Assembly (NCBI RefSeq): GCF_026342015.1
Contig: NZ_JAPENL010000001.1
Coordinates: 558,001 to 622,000, forward strand
Length of the DNA stretch: 64,000 bases
Direction of reading: 5' to 3'
Origin: Micromonospora lupini
Lineage (GTDB): Bacteria; Actinomycetota; Actinomycetes; Mycobacteriales; Micromonosporaceae
Shown here: positions 17,007-24,471 of the stretch, piece by piece
How the letters are laid out: every line of letters begins with the position of its first letter
How positions within the stretch are numbered: position 1 is the first letter of the stretch
Made by a program: the position numbers and the translations under genes
Notes under the pieces: generated by a model
What the model was told of the DNA's origin: nothing
The model's database searches: none
The model's input: only the letters and a program-made list of their open reading frames with translations

Positions 17007-17573
17007 GTGGTGGATGGCTTTCGGTGCGCGAGCTGCGGGAACACGCTGAGCGTCCCGGTCCGGTTGGTGGAGCTGCCGGTGGGACCGCACTTGTCGCTCC
17101 TGGATTGTCATCACGTGAACCCGCCGCTCCTGGACCCGGGCACCTATGCGATCGACGGGGCGGCGTATGGGCGTGATCAGGTCGTGGCAACCTTCGTCCT
17201 CTCGCCCGGCGACGTACGTGGGACTCGCTTCGTGCATGAGCTTGTTCAGACGGGCTGCTGGTCGATGGTGGGGTGGAACCCGTCCGTGGCGTGCGAAGAC
17301 TGTGGTGCCCTGGTCGCCTCCCGAACGGATGACTGCGGAGTGGCTCAGGAGACGCGCTTCTACCCAGCGACGGTTGTCCGGGAGCCGCGTGACGATGAGC
17401 CTGGGCGCGACACGGATCCTTTTTCGATGATCGCGGACTGGGACAGCCCTGCGCCCGACACCAGACGACACGGCTGGGTCCCCAAGCCGACCCGCCCTCG
17501 TCCCGAACTCGTTGCAACCCGCTGGGGGCCAGGTGTGAAAGGGCACCTCTTTCGGGATGATCCGCCAGCCTGA
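17007..17573 (+). CDS. Zinc-ribbon hypothetical protein
   Basis: A 188-189-residue protein with two cysteine knuckles: FRCASCGNTL near the N-terminus and ACEDCGALVASRTDDC in the middle. Between them is a conserved stretch (LDPGTYAID, LSPGDVRGTRFV) found in uncharacterised streptomycete proteins. GTG at 17007 or 17010 is chosen because the first knuckle follows at once; the longer reading upstream has no family support. A metal-binding cytoplasmic role is inferred. It stands alone between transposon debris and a short tandem repeat. Confidence 0.65.
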   Translation: MVDGFRCASCGNTLSVPVRLVELPVGPHLSLLDCHHVNPPLLDPGTYAIDGAAYGRDQVVATFVLSPGDVRGTRFVHELVQTGCWSMVGWNPSVACEDCGALVASRTDDCGVAQETRFYPATVVREPRDDEPGRDTDPFSMIADWDSPAPDTRRHGWVPKPTRPRPELVATRWGPGVKGHLFRDDPPA

Positions 17574-17687
17574 CCAGGCGCCCACGGGCCGCTGGCTGGC
17601 ACGCCGACACTGCCACGCTCGCGTCTCTGCCGGACCCTCCGTAAGGACTCGCAGAACGACAAGCGGTGCGTGTTCGGATCTGCCGCG

Positions 17688-17724
17688 CAGCGGGTAGCGG
17701 CAGCGGGTAGCGGCAGCGGGTAGC
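17688..17724. repeat. Three tandem 13-bp units
   Basis: CAGCGGGTAGCGG is repeated twice and a third copy is cut short as CAGCGGGTAGCT. It lies in the 280-bp gap between the zinc-ribbon gene and the F420-type oxidoreductase gene; nothing else is evident in that gap. Confidence 0.85.
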
Positions 17725-17853
17725 TACCTACCGCGAACCGAGCGCAACGCAGTGTCGCCGCCGGGTGCGTTGGTGTGTGTCCCCAGTGTCACGTCCCGGC
17801 CCGGACTGTCAGAATCGTCTATCAGGGTTGGTTCGCGGAGGCGAGGAGAAGGC

Positions 17854-18261
17854 ATGAGCGACTGGAACGTTAAGATCATCGAAGAGTTTCGCGCCAATGG
17901 TGGGCAGGTCGGCGGTCAGTTCGCTGGCGCGCCGCTGCTGCTGTTGCACACGGTCGGCGCCAAGAGCGGCGAGCCTCGTGTGCACCCGATGATGTACCAG
18001 AAGGTGGACGGCGGCTACGCCGTGTTCGCGTCCAAGGGCGGCGCGCCCACCAACCCCGACTGGTATCACAACCTGCTGGCTCACCCACAGACCCACGCGG
18101 AGATCGGTACGGACAAGGTCGAGTTGGTAGCCCGAGTTGCCACCGGGAACGAGCGGGAACGGATCTGGAGCGCGCAGAAGGCCGCATATCCAGGCTTTGC
18201 CGACTACGAGCGGAAGACCAGCCGCCAGATCCCGGTCGTCGTACTGGAACCTGCGCCGTAG
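17854..18261 (+). CDS. Deazaflavin (F420)-dependent nitroreductase-family protein
   Basis: A 135-residue split-barrel protein of the DUF385/Ddn family, whose members use reduced coenzyme F420 to reduce quinones, nitro compounds or enones. Visible motifs: LLLHTVGAKSGEPRVHPMMY, FASKGGAPTNPDWYHNLLAHP and the C-terminal KTSRQIPVVVLEP. ATG at 17854 has GGAGAAGG just upstream. The physiological substrate cannot be read from sequence. An 11-bp perfect hairpin 65 nt after the stop may terminate it. Confidence 0.9.
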   Translation: MSDWNVKIIEEFRANGGQVGGQFAGAPLLLLHTVGAKSGEPRVHPMMYQKVDGGYAVFASKGGAPTNPDWYHNLLAHPQTHAEIGTDKVELVARVATGNERERIWSAQKAAYPGFADYERKTSRQIPVVVLEPAP

Positions 18262-18262
18262 G

Positions 18263-18420
18263 CATTTGTCGGCGAGGTCGAGCGACAACTGCCGACCCGG
18301 CCGCCCGTCAGTGATCGTGTCTCTGCCTGGTTCGGCGACAAGCCGAACCAGGCGGCGGAAGTGGGCGGGCTGAAACCCGGTGAACGGGAAGATCCACTCC
18401 GGTCGGGCCGCCGAGATCAC
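18263..18420 (-). pseudogene. IS5-like transposase N-terminal remnant
   Basis: The minus strand encodes VISAARPEWIFPFTGFQPAHF, then FRRLVRLVAEPGRDTITDGR and LSLDLADKCL. This resembles the start of IS5-group transposases, where a short N-terminal domain precedes a helix-turn-helix. The frame is lost at the end of the Ddn-type gene. It abuts a truncated EamA gene on the other side. Confidence 0.5.
18326..18352. terminator. Perfect 11-bp hairpin
   Basis: CCTGGTTCGGC and GCCGAACCAGG flank the loop GACAA. It lies inside the transposase remnant and 65 nt downstream of the F420-type oxidoreductase gene, so it may now act as that gene's terminator. Confidence 0.5.
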
Positions 18421-18448
18421 CCGCACCCCGACGCGATCCACAATGGAC

Positions 18449-18757
18449 CGACCAGGAGTTCTCCAGGGCCCGGTCCTGCCGGCGATCGCGCTGCTGCGCC
18501 GTGGCCGCGCCCTGCGCGGCCTGCAGCGGTCCAGCTTGGCCGTCGGCCTCGGCGGCGGCCTCGTCTCTCTCCTCGCGTACGGGCTGGTGCTGGTCGCGCA
18601 GACGAGCGGCGCGACGGCCGCGGTAGCGGCGTTGCGGGAGACCAGCGTTGTCTTCGCTGCGGTGATCGGCGCGGTGTTCTTCAAGGAAAGCCTCGGGGTG
18701 CACCGGGTCGTGAAGGCCGGCATCGCCGCCGCCGGCATCGTCCTGGTGAGCCTGTGA
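18449..18757 (+). pseudogene. EamA-type (DMT) transporter, C-terminal remnant
   Basis: About 100 codons match the last three membrane helices of an EamA drug/metabolite transporter: LLAYGLVLVAQTSGATAAVA, ALRETSVVFAAVIGAVFFKE and HRVVKAGIAAAGIVLVSL. A complete protein has about ten helices, so the N-terminal two-thirds is missing. The break lies beside the IS5-like remnant. Confidence 0.65.
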
Positions 18758-18827
18758 AGGTGGCGAGCGCGCCACGTCGCCAAGCGGCGCGACTCACCAT
18801 GATTGCTTGACGAGTCAGCTGACGGAC

Positions 18828-19751
18828 CTACCCGAGCAGCGCCGCCGCCGCGGCCAGGGTGGCCAGCGACAGCGTCGTGGTCACCACCACCGCCCGGTTG
18901 GCCACCGCCTCGCCGACGCCGTACTCCTGGCCGAAGATGAACGTGTTCTGCGCTGTCGGCAGGCCCGCGCACACCACCACGGCGAGCAACTGCGGCGCGG
19001 ACAGGTGCAAGGCCAGCCCGGCCGCGTACGCGATGACAGGTTGGGCGACGAGCTTCAGCGCGGTGATCACGGCCAGCTCGCCCAGCGTGGCCGGTTCGGC
19101 CCGCGACGGCGTCGTGGCGTGCAGCGACGCGCCGAGCGCGACCAGGGCGGCCGGGACCGCGGCGCCCGACAGCAGGGTGAGTGACGCGCCGGCCGCCGAC
19201 GGCAGATGCAGGCCGGCAGCCGAGCACGCGACACCGAGCAGCGACGCCAGGATCACAGGGTTGCGTACCGGCAGGGTGGCGATACGGCCGACCCGTACCC
19301 GCCCGGCCGGATCGCTGTGCCGGTCCAGGGCGACCAGGATCACGGGCGTCACCACCAGCACCTGCAGCAGCACCACCTCCGCCAGGAACGCAACGTTGCC
19401 GATAACCTGGGTTGCGATCGGAATGCCGAGGTTCGCCGAGTTCACGTACCCGGCGGCCATGCCCCAGATCGGCCGTTCGCCTGGCCTACGACCGAACAGC
19501 CAGCTCGCGCCAACCCACCCGAACCCGACGACCGCGGCCGTGCTCACCCCGAAGGCGAGCAGCGAGCGGCCGGCGAACCCGGAAAGTGGCATTCGGGACA
19601 GGACTAGGAACAGGGCAGACGGCATCGCAAGATGGAACACGAATCGGCCGAGCACCGACGCCACCGCCTCGCCAAGCAGGCCCGTACGACAGGCCGCGTA
19701 GCCGACCGCGGTAAGGATCCAGATCGGTGCGAACGCCGACACCAAGCTCAT
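18828..19751 (-). CDS. AEC-family (auxin efflux carrier-like) transporter
   Basis: A 307-residue membrane protein of the AEC family, whose bacterial members export organic acids or similar metabolites. About ten hydrophobic helices are visible. Family features include the N-terminal FAPIWILTAVGY, the asparagine-rich segment GYVNSANLGIPIATQVIGN, and a near-C-terminal region CAGLPTAQNTFIFGQEY. ATG at 19751 is chosen because the first helix begins there; the longer reading adds 36 low-complexity residues. Substrate unknown. Confidence 0.85.
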   Translation of the reverse strand: MSLVSAFAPIWILTAVGYAACRTGLLGEAVASVLGRFVFHLAMPSALFLVLSRMPLSGFAGRSLLAFGVSTAAVVGFGWVGASWLFGRRPGERPIWGMAAGYVNSANLGIPIATQVIGNVAFLAEVVLLQVLVVTPVILVALDRHSDPAGRVRVGRIATLPVRNPVILASLLGVACSAAGLHLPSAAGASLTLLSGAAVPAALVALGASLHATTPSRAEPATLGELAVITALKLVAQPVIAYAAGLALHLSAPQLLAVVVCAGLPTAQNTFIFGQEYGVGEAVANRAVVVTTTLSLATLAAAAALLG

Positions 19752-19758
19752 ACGGGCG

Positions 19759-19938
19759 TCACCGGCCGGCGGGCGTCGCGTCGGCCCAGGGGCTGGCGGG
19801 CGTCGGGGCGTACGAGTCGAGAAACCCGGCGACAATCTCCACCTGGGCGAGGACGTCATCGACCTGCGCAGGATGAGCCCAGGTCCGCAACACCCCGCCG
19901 TTGATCAATACAATGCCAACGGGCACGGCGGCGAGGGG
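19759..19938 (-). other. Open segment without a start, possible gene remnant
   Basis: An open minus-strand frame of about 60 codons stops at 19759-19761, a few bases before the AEC start. It reads PLAAVPVGIVLINGGV then AQVDDVLAQVEIVAGFLDSY. I do not recognise it and see no start codon with a ribosome-binding site. It could be the end of a deleted gene. Confidence 0.25.
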
Positions 19939-19965
19939 CGCTCGGCACGATCGCTGCGCGGGCCA

Positions 19966-20625
19966 TCACTCGTAGCGATACTTCAGCGAGTCAACCTCCG
20001 CCTGTTCGATGTCGGCGATCGTCAGCTCCGGCATCCGTAGCTGGGCCAGCGTCACCTCGGCGGAGGTGGGCTGGGCGTCCGCCGGCAGCCACCGCTCCGG
20101 GTCCCAGACGCCGGTGCGCAGGAGCGACTTGGGGCAGTGCGGGTAGACCTCCTCGATTCCCACCACAAGCGCGCTGGCCGGTGGCTTGCCCACGGCGGTG
20201 AGCTGCGACAGCAGGTCGGGGCGTGTGGAGACGCAGGCCCGACCGTTCACCCTGAGTGTCGTGGTGCGCCCCGGGATGATGAACAGCAGCCCGGCCCGTC
20301 CGGTGGCGATGACGTTCTGCAGGGTGTCCAGGCGCTTGTTGCCGGTCGCGTCCGGTATCGCCACCGTCCGCGCGTCCAGGACAGCCACGAACCCGGCGGG
20401 GCCACCGCGTGGGGAGACGTCGCAGTTGCCGTCGGCATCGACGCTGGCGACCAGGACCAACGACGAGCAGCCGATCAACCGTCGGGCCTGTTCGGTGAGT
20501 TCGGTCATCTGTTTGCGCACGGCCGCCTCGCTGGGGAGTTCGTAGGCCCGGCGCAGCGTTTCCTGGTCCGGCACGGCGTCGAGGCGCAGCGAGTCGAATG
20601 CGGTGGCAGCAGGGGCTGGCGTCAT
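19966..20625 (-). CDS. FMN-dependent pyridoxamine-phosphate-oxidase-like protein (MSMEG_1061-type)
   Basis: A 219-residue split-barrel flavoprotein. It shows the family pattern SSLVLVASVDADGNCDVSPRGGP, then VAIPDATGNKRLDTLQNVIATGRAGLLFIIPG and TLRVNGRA. A C-terminal Cys occurs in EVYPHCPKSLLR. Members of this group bind FMN; substrates are unknown. The ATG at 20625 is supported by TAGGGT on the minus strand (20633-20638) ending 7 nt before it. It lies downstream of the PCD-VOC gene but appears to have its own promoter. Confidence 0.88.
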   Translation of the reverse strand: MTPAPAATAFDSLRLDAVPDQETLRRAYELPSEAAVRKQMTELTEQARRLIGCSSLVLVASVDADGNCDVSPRGGPAGFVAVLDARTVAIPDATGNKRLDTLQNVIATGRAGLLFIIPGRTTTLRVNGRACVSTRPDLLSQLTAVGKPPASALVVGIEEVYPHCPKSLLRTGVWDPERWLPADAQPTSAEVTLAQLRMPELTIADIEQAEVDSLKYRYE

Positions 20626-20695
20626 GCCGCCGACCCTATGGGGCGCACCGCAGCCGTGGGGGACCATGATGGCGGCGGGTGCGCGGAGCCGCGGC

Positions 20696-21346
20696 TCAGA
20701 CCGTCCCGGCTGCTCCGACATCGCGGCCTACCCAGGTGGCGACGCACACCTCGTTGCCCTCGGCGTCGGCCAGAACCCACCACATCGGCGCGTGCGTGTC
20801 GGACACCAACCGGCCGCCGGCGGCCAGGGCGGCGGCGATGCGCGCCTCGGCCTGGTCGTGCGGGACGGCGACATCGAGATGCATGCGGTTGCGTTGCGAG
20901 CGCGGCACCTCCATCTGCTGCAACCCGAAGCCGGGACCGCGGCGCGACGGGTCGTAGAGGTAGTCGTCGCCGATCTGGGAGTAGCCGAGCACCGCACGCC
21001 AGAACGGCAGCACGTCCGCGCTGACGTGCGCGTCGAGGGTGAGGTTGATGACCTGCACGGCGGTCGGGTCGGCGGTAAGTCCCCGCTCCGTGGCGGCGGC
21101 CGAGATCCGCCGGGCCAGCCCGGCGTCGCGGCGGGACAGGGACACCGTGACGCCGGCGCCGCGCAGGTCGATGGTCAGAATCTGCTGCTCGGTCTCGTCG
21201 GCGAGTCGGCCGATCTCATCGACGAGAGCAATGCCGTCGGTGAGCGAACCGGTGGGGAAGTGGGCGGAGACCAGGTGATACAGAGAGCGCCAGTCCTCGA
21301 CACCCTCGGCTGCGTGAAACTCCCTCGCCGTGATCTGCCGACTCAT
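20696..21346 (-). CDS. PCD-like plus VOC (glyoxalase) fusion protein
   Basis: A 216-residue two-domain protein. Residues 1-105 resemble pterin-4a-carbinolamine dehydratase (VEDWRSLYHLVSAHF, QQILTIDLRGAGVTVSLSRRD). Residues 106-216 are a glyoxalase-like VOC domain (HVSADVLPFWRAVLGY, NRMHLDVAVPHDQAEARI, VLADAEGNEVCVATW). The fusion recurs in actinobacteria without a known function. TAGGTT on the minus strand (21353-21358) ends 6 nt before the ATG, so it is likely leaderless. Confidence 0.82.
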   Translation of the reverse strand: MSRQITAREFHAAEGVEDWRSLYHLVSAHFPTGSLTDGIALVDEIGRLADETEQQILTIDLRGAGVTVSLSRRDAGLARRISAAATERGLTADPTAVQVINLTLDAHVSADVLPFWRAVLGYSQIGDDYLYDPSRRGPGFGLQQMEVPRSQRNRMHLDVAVPHDQAEARIAAALAAGGRLVSDTHAPMWWVLADAEGNEVCVATWVGRDVGAAGTV

Positions 21347-21435
21347 GCCGCGAACCTAACATCGGACGCCCCACCGGTGAGCGTGGACGGCCAGGCCCTG
21401 TGTCCACCCAGCGGTTAGACAAGCAGGGGTGATGG

Positions 21436-21642
21436 TCAAGTCCGAGGGGGCGCGGGCTGGAGAATTTTGTCGGGTGTGCCTGGGACATCAGGGGGCCTGG
21501 AACCACGGCATGACATCCGCAGCAGGTGGGCGTCGGGGTGCCGCCAGAGGCCCTGCTTCGACAAGGCGACAAGCGTCGGGGGTAGTGGAAGCCCGCGAAC
21601 CGTCCAATCCTGGGGGTCGACGGTTCCGTCGGCTTCGTGCAT
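21436..21642 (-). pseudogene. Frameshifted remnant of a conserved hypothetical gene
   Basis: Starting at ATG 21642 the frame reads DPQDWTVRGLPLPPTLVALSK then GLWRHPDAHLLR, matching the N-terminus of an uncharacterised actinobacterial family (WxVRGxPLPxxLVxLxxxGxWxHPGD). After LLR the family continuation is found in another frame (DVMPWFQAP followed by a stop near 21493), as if one base had been lost near 21515. It begins within the end of the macro-domain gene region and is downstream of it. Confidence 0.5.
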
Positions 21643-21644
21643 CC

Positions 21645-22145
21645 TCACTGCACCGCCGCAGCCAGCAGCTCGTACGTCTCGTCGTCGAAGGCGACCAGGC
21701 GGACGTGCTCGACTTCGGTGGGGGTTGCTCTGATGGTCGAGATCGCGATCTTCGCTGCTTCCGTGGGCGGGAAGCCGTACACGCCGGTGGCGATAGCGGG
21801 GAAGGCGACGCTGCGGGCCCCGACCTCGTCGGCGACGCCGAGGCTGCGCCGATAGCACGACGCGAGGATGTCCGCCTCGCCGTGGCCACCGCCTTCCCAT
21901 ACGGGGCCGACGGTATGGATGACATGGCGTACCGGCGGGTTGAGGTCGAACGCCGGTGTGGCGACCGCGTCGCCGGCCGCGCAGGGGGCGAGCCCGGCAC
22001 CCGCCTGGGCCAGGCGCGGTCCTGCCGCACGATGAATCGCCCCGTCGACACCGCCGCCACCCAACAAAGACTCGTTTGCCGCGGTGACGATGGCGTCGAC
22101 GTCCTCGCTGGTGATGTCACCGAGCACAACCTCAATCGCGGGCAT
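21645..22145 (-). CDS. Macro-domain ADP-ribose hydrolase (O-acetyl-ADP-ribose deacetylase type)
   Basis: A 166-residue single macro domain of the MacroD/YmdB type. Such enzymes remove ADP-ribose esters and O-acetyl-ADP-ribose. Motifs seen: [37 protein letters not shown] (nucleotide-binding Asn and glycine-rich loop), [10 protein letters not shown], and [12 protein letters not shown] (second ADP-ribose loop). All expected residues are present. No toxin or ART gene is adjacent, so a role in general ADP-ribose metabolism is more likely than a toxin-antitoxin pair. Confidence 0.92.
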   Translation of the reverse strand: MPAIEVVLGDITSEDVDAIVTAANESLLGGGGVDGAIHRAAGPRLAQAGAGLAPCAAGDAVATPAFDLNPPVRHVIHTVGPVWEGGGHGEADILASCYRRSLGVADEVGARSVAFPAIATGVYGFPPTEAAKIAISTIRATPTEVEHVRLVAFDDETYELLAAAVQ

Positions 22146-22157
22146 TGCCCGATGATG

Positions 22158-22400
22158 TCACTCCGGCAGTCCGAGCCGGCGGAGCCTGCGTCGGCGATCG
22201 GTGAGGTTCGAATCATGGCTGTCCGGATGGTGGAGCTGATCGCCTTGAGCGACGGGCACCTCCGTGGTGTGGGCGACCACCCGGGTCAGTCCGTGATCGG
22301 CCGCGACGTTCAGCAGGGCCACGAGTGCCTCCGCCGGGTAGTCGTGACCACGGGTCGCGTCGAACAACCACCGCGTCACGGTCTCCTTCGAGAAGATGAT
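22158..22400 (-). pseudogene. Possible GNAT acetyltransferase remnant
   Basis: The minus-strand frame includes YPAEALVALLNVAADHGLTRVVAHTTE, which resembles the acetyl-CoA-binding helix and following strand of GNAT enzymes (GYATEA...GLxRVxAxT). The usual N-terminal strands and the final Asn/Leu-Gly-Phe block are absent or frameshifted. The 340-bp gap 22146-22485 contains nothing else evident. Confidence 0.3.
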
Positions 22401-22485
22401 CCGGACAATGTCGAGAACCCGCCGGCGGCTCCGTCTCAGGGAAGGATGCGACCACGGTGGCCGCAGCAGAGCGAGGAGATCCGGT

Positions 22486-22926
22486 ATGGCGATCCAACGG
22501 ATGGACAACGTCCTCATTGTTGTCAACGACCTTGACGCGGTCATCGCGTTCTTCGTCGAACTCGGCATGGAGCTGGAGGGCAGAGGGCCTGTCGAGGGAC
22601 GGTGGGTGGAGCGTGTCATCGGCCTCGACGACGTCCGCCAGGAGGTCGCGATGCTGCGGACCCCGGACGGTCACGGCAAGGTCGAGCTGGCGATGTTCCA
22701 CACGCCGAAGGCGATCCGTCACGAACCGGAGAACGCGCCGACGAACACCCTGGGGATTCGTCGGATCATGTTCGCCGTCGACGACATCGAGGACGTCATC
22801 GCCAGGTTGCGTGCCCGTGGGGCTGAGCTGGTCGGGGAGGTGGAGCGGTACGAGGACATCTTCCGGCTCTGCTACCTGCGCGGCCCGGAGGGCATCATCG
22901 TCGGGCTTGCCGAACAGCTCACCTGA
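22486..22926 (+). CDS. VOC-family (glyoxalase/bleomycin-resistance fold) protein
   Basis: A 146-residue protein with two beta-alpha-beta-beta-beta modules: MDNVLIVVNDLDAVIAFFVELGMEL and GIRRIMFAVDDIEDVIARL. It keeps the metal-site pattern of the fold at the ends of both modules (KVELAMF, GIIVGLAEQ). The reaction is unknown. GAGGAG lies 8 nt before the ATG at 22486. It converges with the GNAT gene, with only 3 nt between the stop codons. Confidence 0.9.
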   Translation: MAIQRMDNVLIVVNDLDAVIAFFVELGMELEGRGPVEGRWVERVIGLDDVRQEVAMLRTPDGHGKVELAMFHTPKAIRHEPENAPTNTLGIRRIMFAVDDIEDVIARLRARGAELVGEVERYEDIFRLCYLRGPEGIIVGLAEQLT

Positions 22927-22929
22927 GTG

Positions 22930-23424
22930 TCAGGGACCGATCTCGGCGACCATCGTGTCCGCGTCCGTGAACGACTCGACGGTGCGGAACCCTTCGGACG
23001 CGTAGAGGCGGGCGGCGACGTTGGCCCGCTCGACGCTCAGCGACACCGTATGGATGCCGCCGTTCCGTGCGGCGTCCAGGACAGCGCGCAGCAGCGCCCG
23101 GCCCACACCCCGGCCCCGCCAGGCGTCCACGACGCCTATGGTCAGCTCCGGCACGTCGTCGGCGACGTACCCGTAGCCGGGATCATCGGCGCCCAGGTGT
23201 CGGAACCAGGCGGCCCCGACCGGTCGGTCGGCCGGGTCCACCGCGACCACGCCGACGTCGTCCCGCCGCATCCACCCCGCCACGTAGTGCGCCAGCGCGG
23301 GGTCGGCCAGGATCCGCTCGCGAGGCCAGTCGCGCTCGGGCAGCCAGTTCACGGCTTCGACGAGCATGTCCACCAGGAAGTCGGCGTCGGCCGGGGTGGC
23401 CGCGCGGATGCCGAAGTCGGTCAC
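22930..23424 (-). CDS. GNAT-family N-acetyltransferase
   Basis: A 164-residue GNAT enzyme. The acetyl-CoA-binding loop is present as VVDAWRGRGVGRALLRAVLDAA, preceded by the beta-4 strand and followed by VSLSVERANVAARLYASEGF. The N-terminus IRAATPADADFLVDMLVEAV is typical. Substrate unknown. It converges with the VOC gene and has no operon partner. Confidence 0.9.
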   Translation of the reverse strand: MTDFGIRAATPADADFLVDMLVEAVNWLPERDWPRERILADPALAHYVAGWMRRDDVGVVAVDPADRPVGAAWFRHLGADDPGYGYVADDVPELTIGVVDAWRGRGVGRALLRAVLDAARNGGIHTVSLSVERANVAARLYASEGFRTVESFTDADTMVAEIGP

Positions 23425-23546
23425 CGCGCAAGCCTCGCACGCGAGCGGATGCGGGAGCCGGCCGGCGCCACCACAACGGTAACCCCTTCTGCGTGTTCGG
23501 CGGCTGAGCGACGTTGCCTGCGCCGGGTCGATCGGCCCGGAGAGGC

Positions 23547-23584
23547 GTATACCTCTGAGTCATCCTTGTGACTCAGAGGTATAC
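23547..23584. repeat. Perfect 16-bp inverted repeat
   Basis: GTATACCTCTGAGTCA and TGACTCAGAGGTATAC flank a 6-nt loop (TCCTTG). The arms are AT-richer than the surroundings. It sits in the 314-bp gap 23425-23738, in which I see no gene. Confidence 0.9.
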
Positions 23585-23738
23585 CGCTCAAGGGCGATAC
23601 GCCCCCGGCTCACGGCGGTGGTGACGGTCGCTGCGGGAGCGAGCCGACAGGCATGAACGTGCCGCCGAGAGCGAACATGCGGTACGCCGGAGCGTGCGGT
23701 CCCTACGATGTCCGAAGAGGTGACCGCTGTGGACGGGG

Positions 23739-24329
23739 ATGAACATGCCGGAACCGCGCGCTTTCTGGATCGACGAGCACTTCGACCGGGAACACGACGT
23801 CGACGGCCGTGGCCGGTACGAGGCCGAGGTGCTGACGCGGATCGACGAGTTCGCCCCCAGTTGGGACGACATCGCGCCGGTGAGCTTCGCGGCGACCGCG
23901 TGGCGCATCGCGTGTGAGCTGTCGCCCGGCTACGTCCGCTGGCACCGGCGGATCCTGTCGGCGTCCTGCACGCGCAGTCCGTGGGACGGGGGAATGGTCT
24001 GCGCGGTGACGGTGATCTCGCGCTGGCCGGCGGAGCTGACCTGGACGAAGCAGTGGCAACGCGACAGGGGCTGGCAGGACTGGCCGCAGATGTTCGGTCA
24101 GTACACGACCCCGTCGGAGCAGGACGTGACGCGCCGTCCACACCTGCGTGCGCTGCTTCAGGTCGAGGCGCCGGTCCCGCTCGGTGAGCTGCCGCCGGCG
24201 CCCGCCGGGCCGCAGGACCAGGTGGCGTCCGCGGCGCGCAGGGCGGTCGCGGTGCTGACTCGGGAGCTCAACGACCTCCTCGCCCCGATGATCGGCCAGC
24301 TCGAGGCCGGAGTGCCGGCCGACTCCTGA
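23739..24329 (+). CDS. Hypothetical protein
   Basis: A 196-residue cytoplasmic protein that I do not recognise. It is rich in Trp (RAFWIDEHF, AWRIACELSPGYVRWHRR, ISRWPAELTWTKQW) and has no signal peptide or membrane segment. Two in-frame ATGs lie 6 nt apart; the first follows GACGGGG and the second follows GGGGATG, so the exact start is uncertain. Tandem repeats and a terminator hairpin follow the gene. Confidence 0.6.
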   Translation: MNMPEPRAFWIDEHFDREHDVDGRGRYEAEVLTRIDEFAPSWDDIAPVSFAATAWRIACELSPGYVRWHRRILSASCTRSPWDGGMVCAVTVISRWPAELTWTKQWQRDRGWQDWPQMFGQYTTPSEQDVTRRPHLRALLQVEAPVPLGELPPAPAGPQDQVASAARRAVAVLTRELNDLLAPMIGQLEAGVPADS

Positions 24330-24336
24330 AAGCCGC

Positions 24337-24381
24337 CCACCCCGCCGGCAGCCACCCCGCCGGCAGCCACGCCGCCGAGGG
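24337..24381. repeat. 15-bp tandem repeat
   Basis: Two exact units of CCACCCCGCCGGCAG followed by a diverged third (CCACGCCGCCGAGGG), just after the stop of the hypothetical gene. Confidence 0.8.
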
Positions 24382-24432
24382 CGACGCCGCCGACCCGTCG
24401 GCAGCGAACGCGAGGGCCGGCGGCACGACCAG

Positions 24433-24466
24433 GGAGTCCGGGGCGACGGTGGCCGCCCCGGACTCC
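24433..24466. terminator. Bidirectional hairpin terminator
   Basis: Perfect 13-bp stem GGAGTCCGGGGCG with complementary arm and an 8-nt loop, placed between the convergent hypothetical and subtilase genes and ending 6 nt from the subtilase stop. Confidence 0.8.
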
Positions 24467-24471
24467 GCAGG

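Noticed and set aside
17688..17724. Short tandem repeats considered as a CRISPR array
   Set aside because: Units are 13 bp with no spacers, and no cas genes are present. The same holds for the arrays at 7081, 24337, 39316 and 40289.
21645..22145. Macro-domain protein as an antitoxin of a DarTG-type system
   Set aside because: No DarT-like ADP-ribosyltransferase gene lies on either side, and the neighbours are a frameshifted fragment and a GNAT-like remnant.
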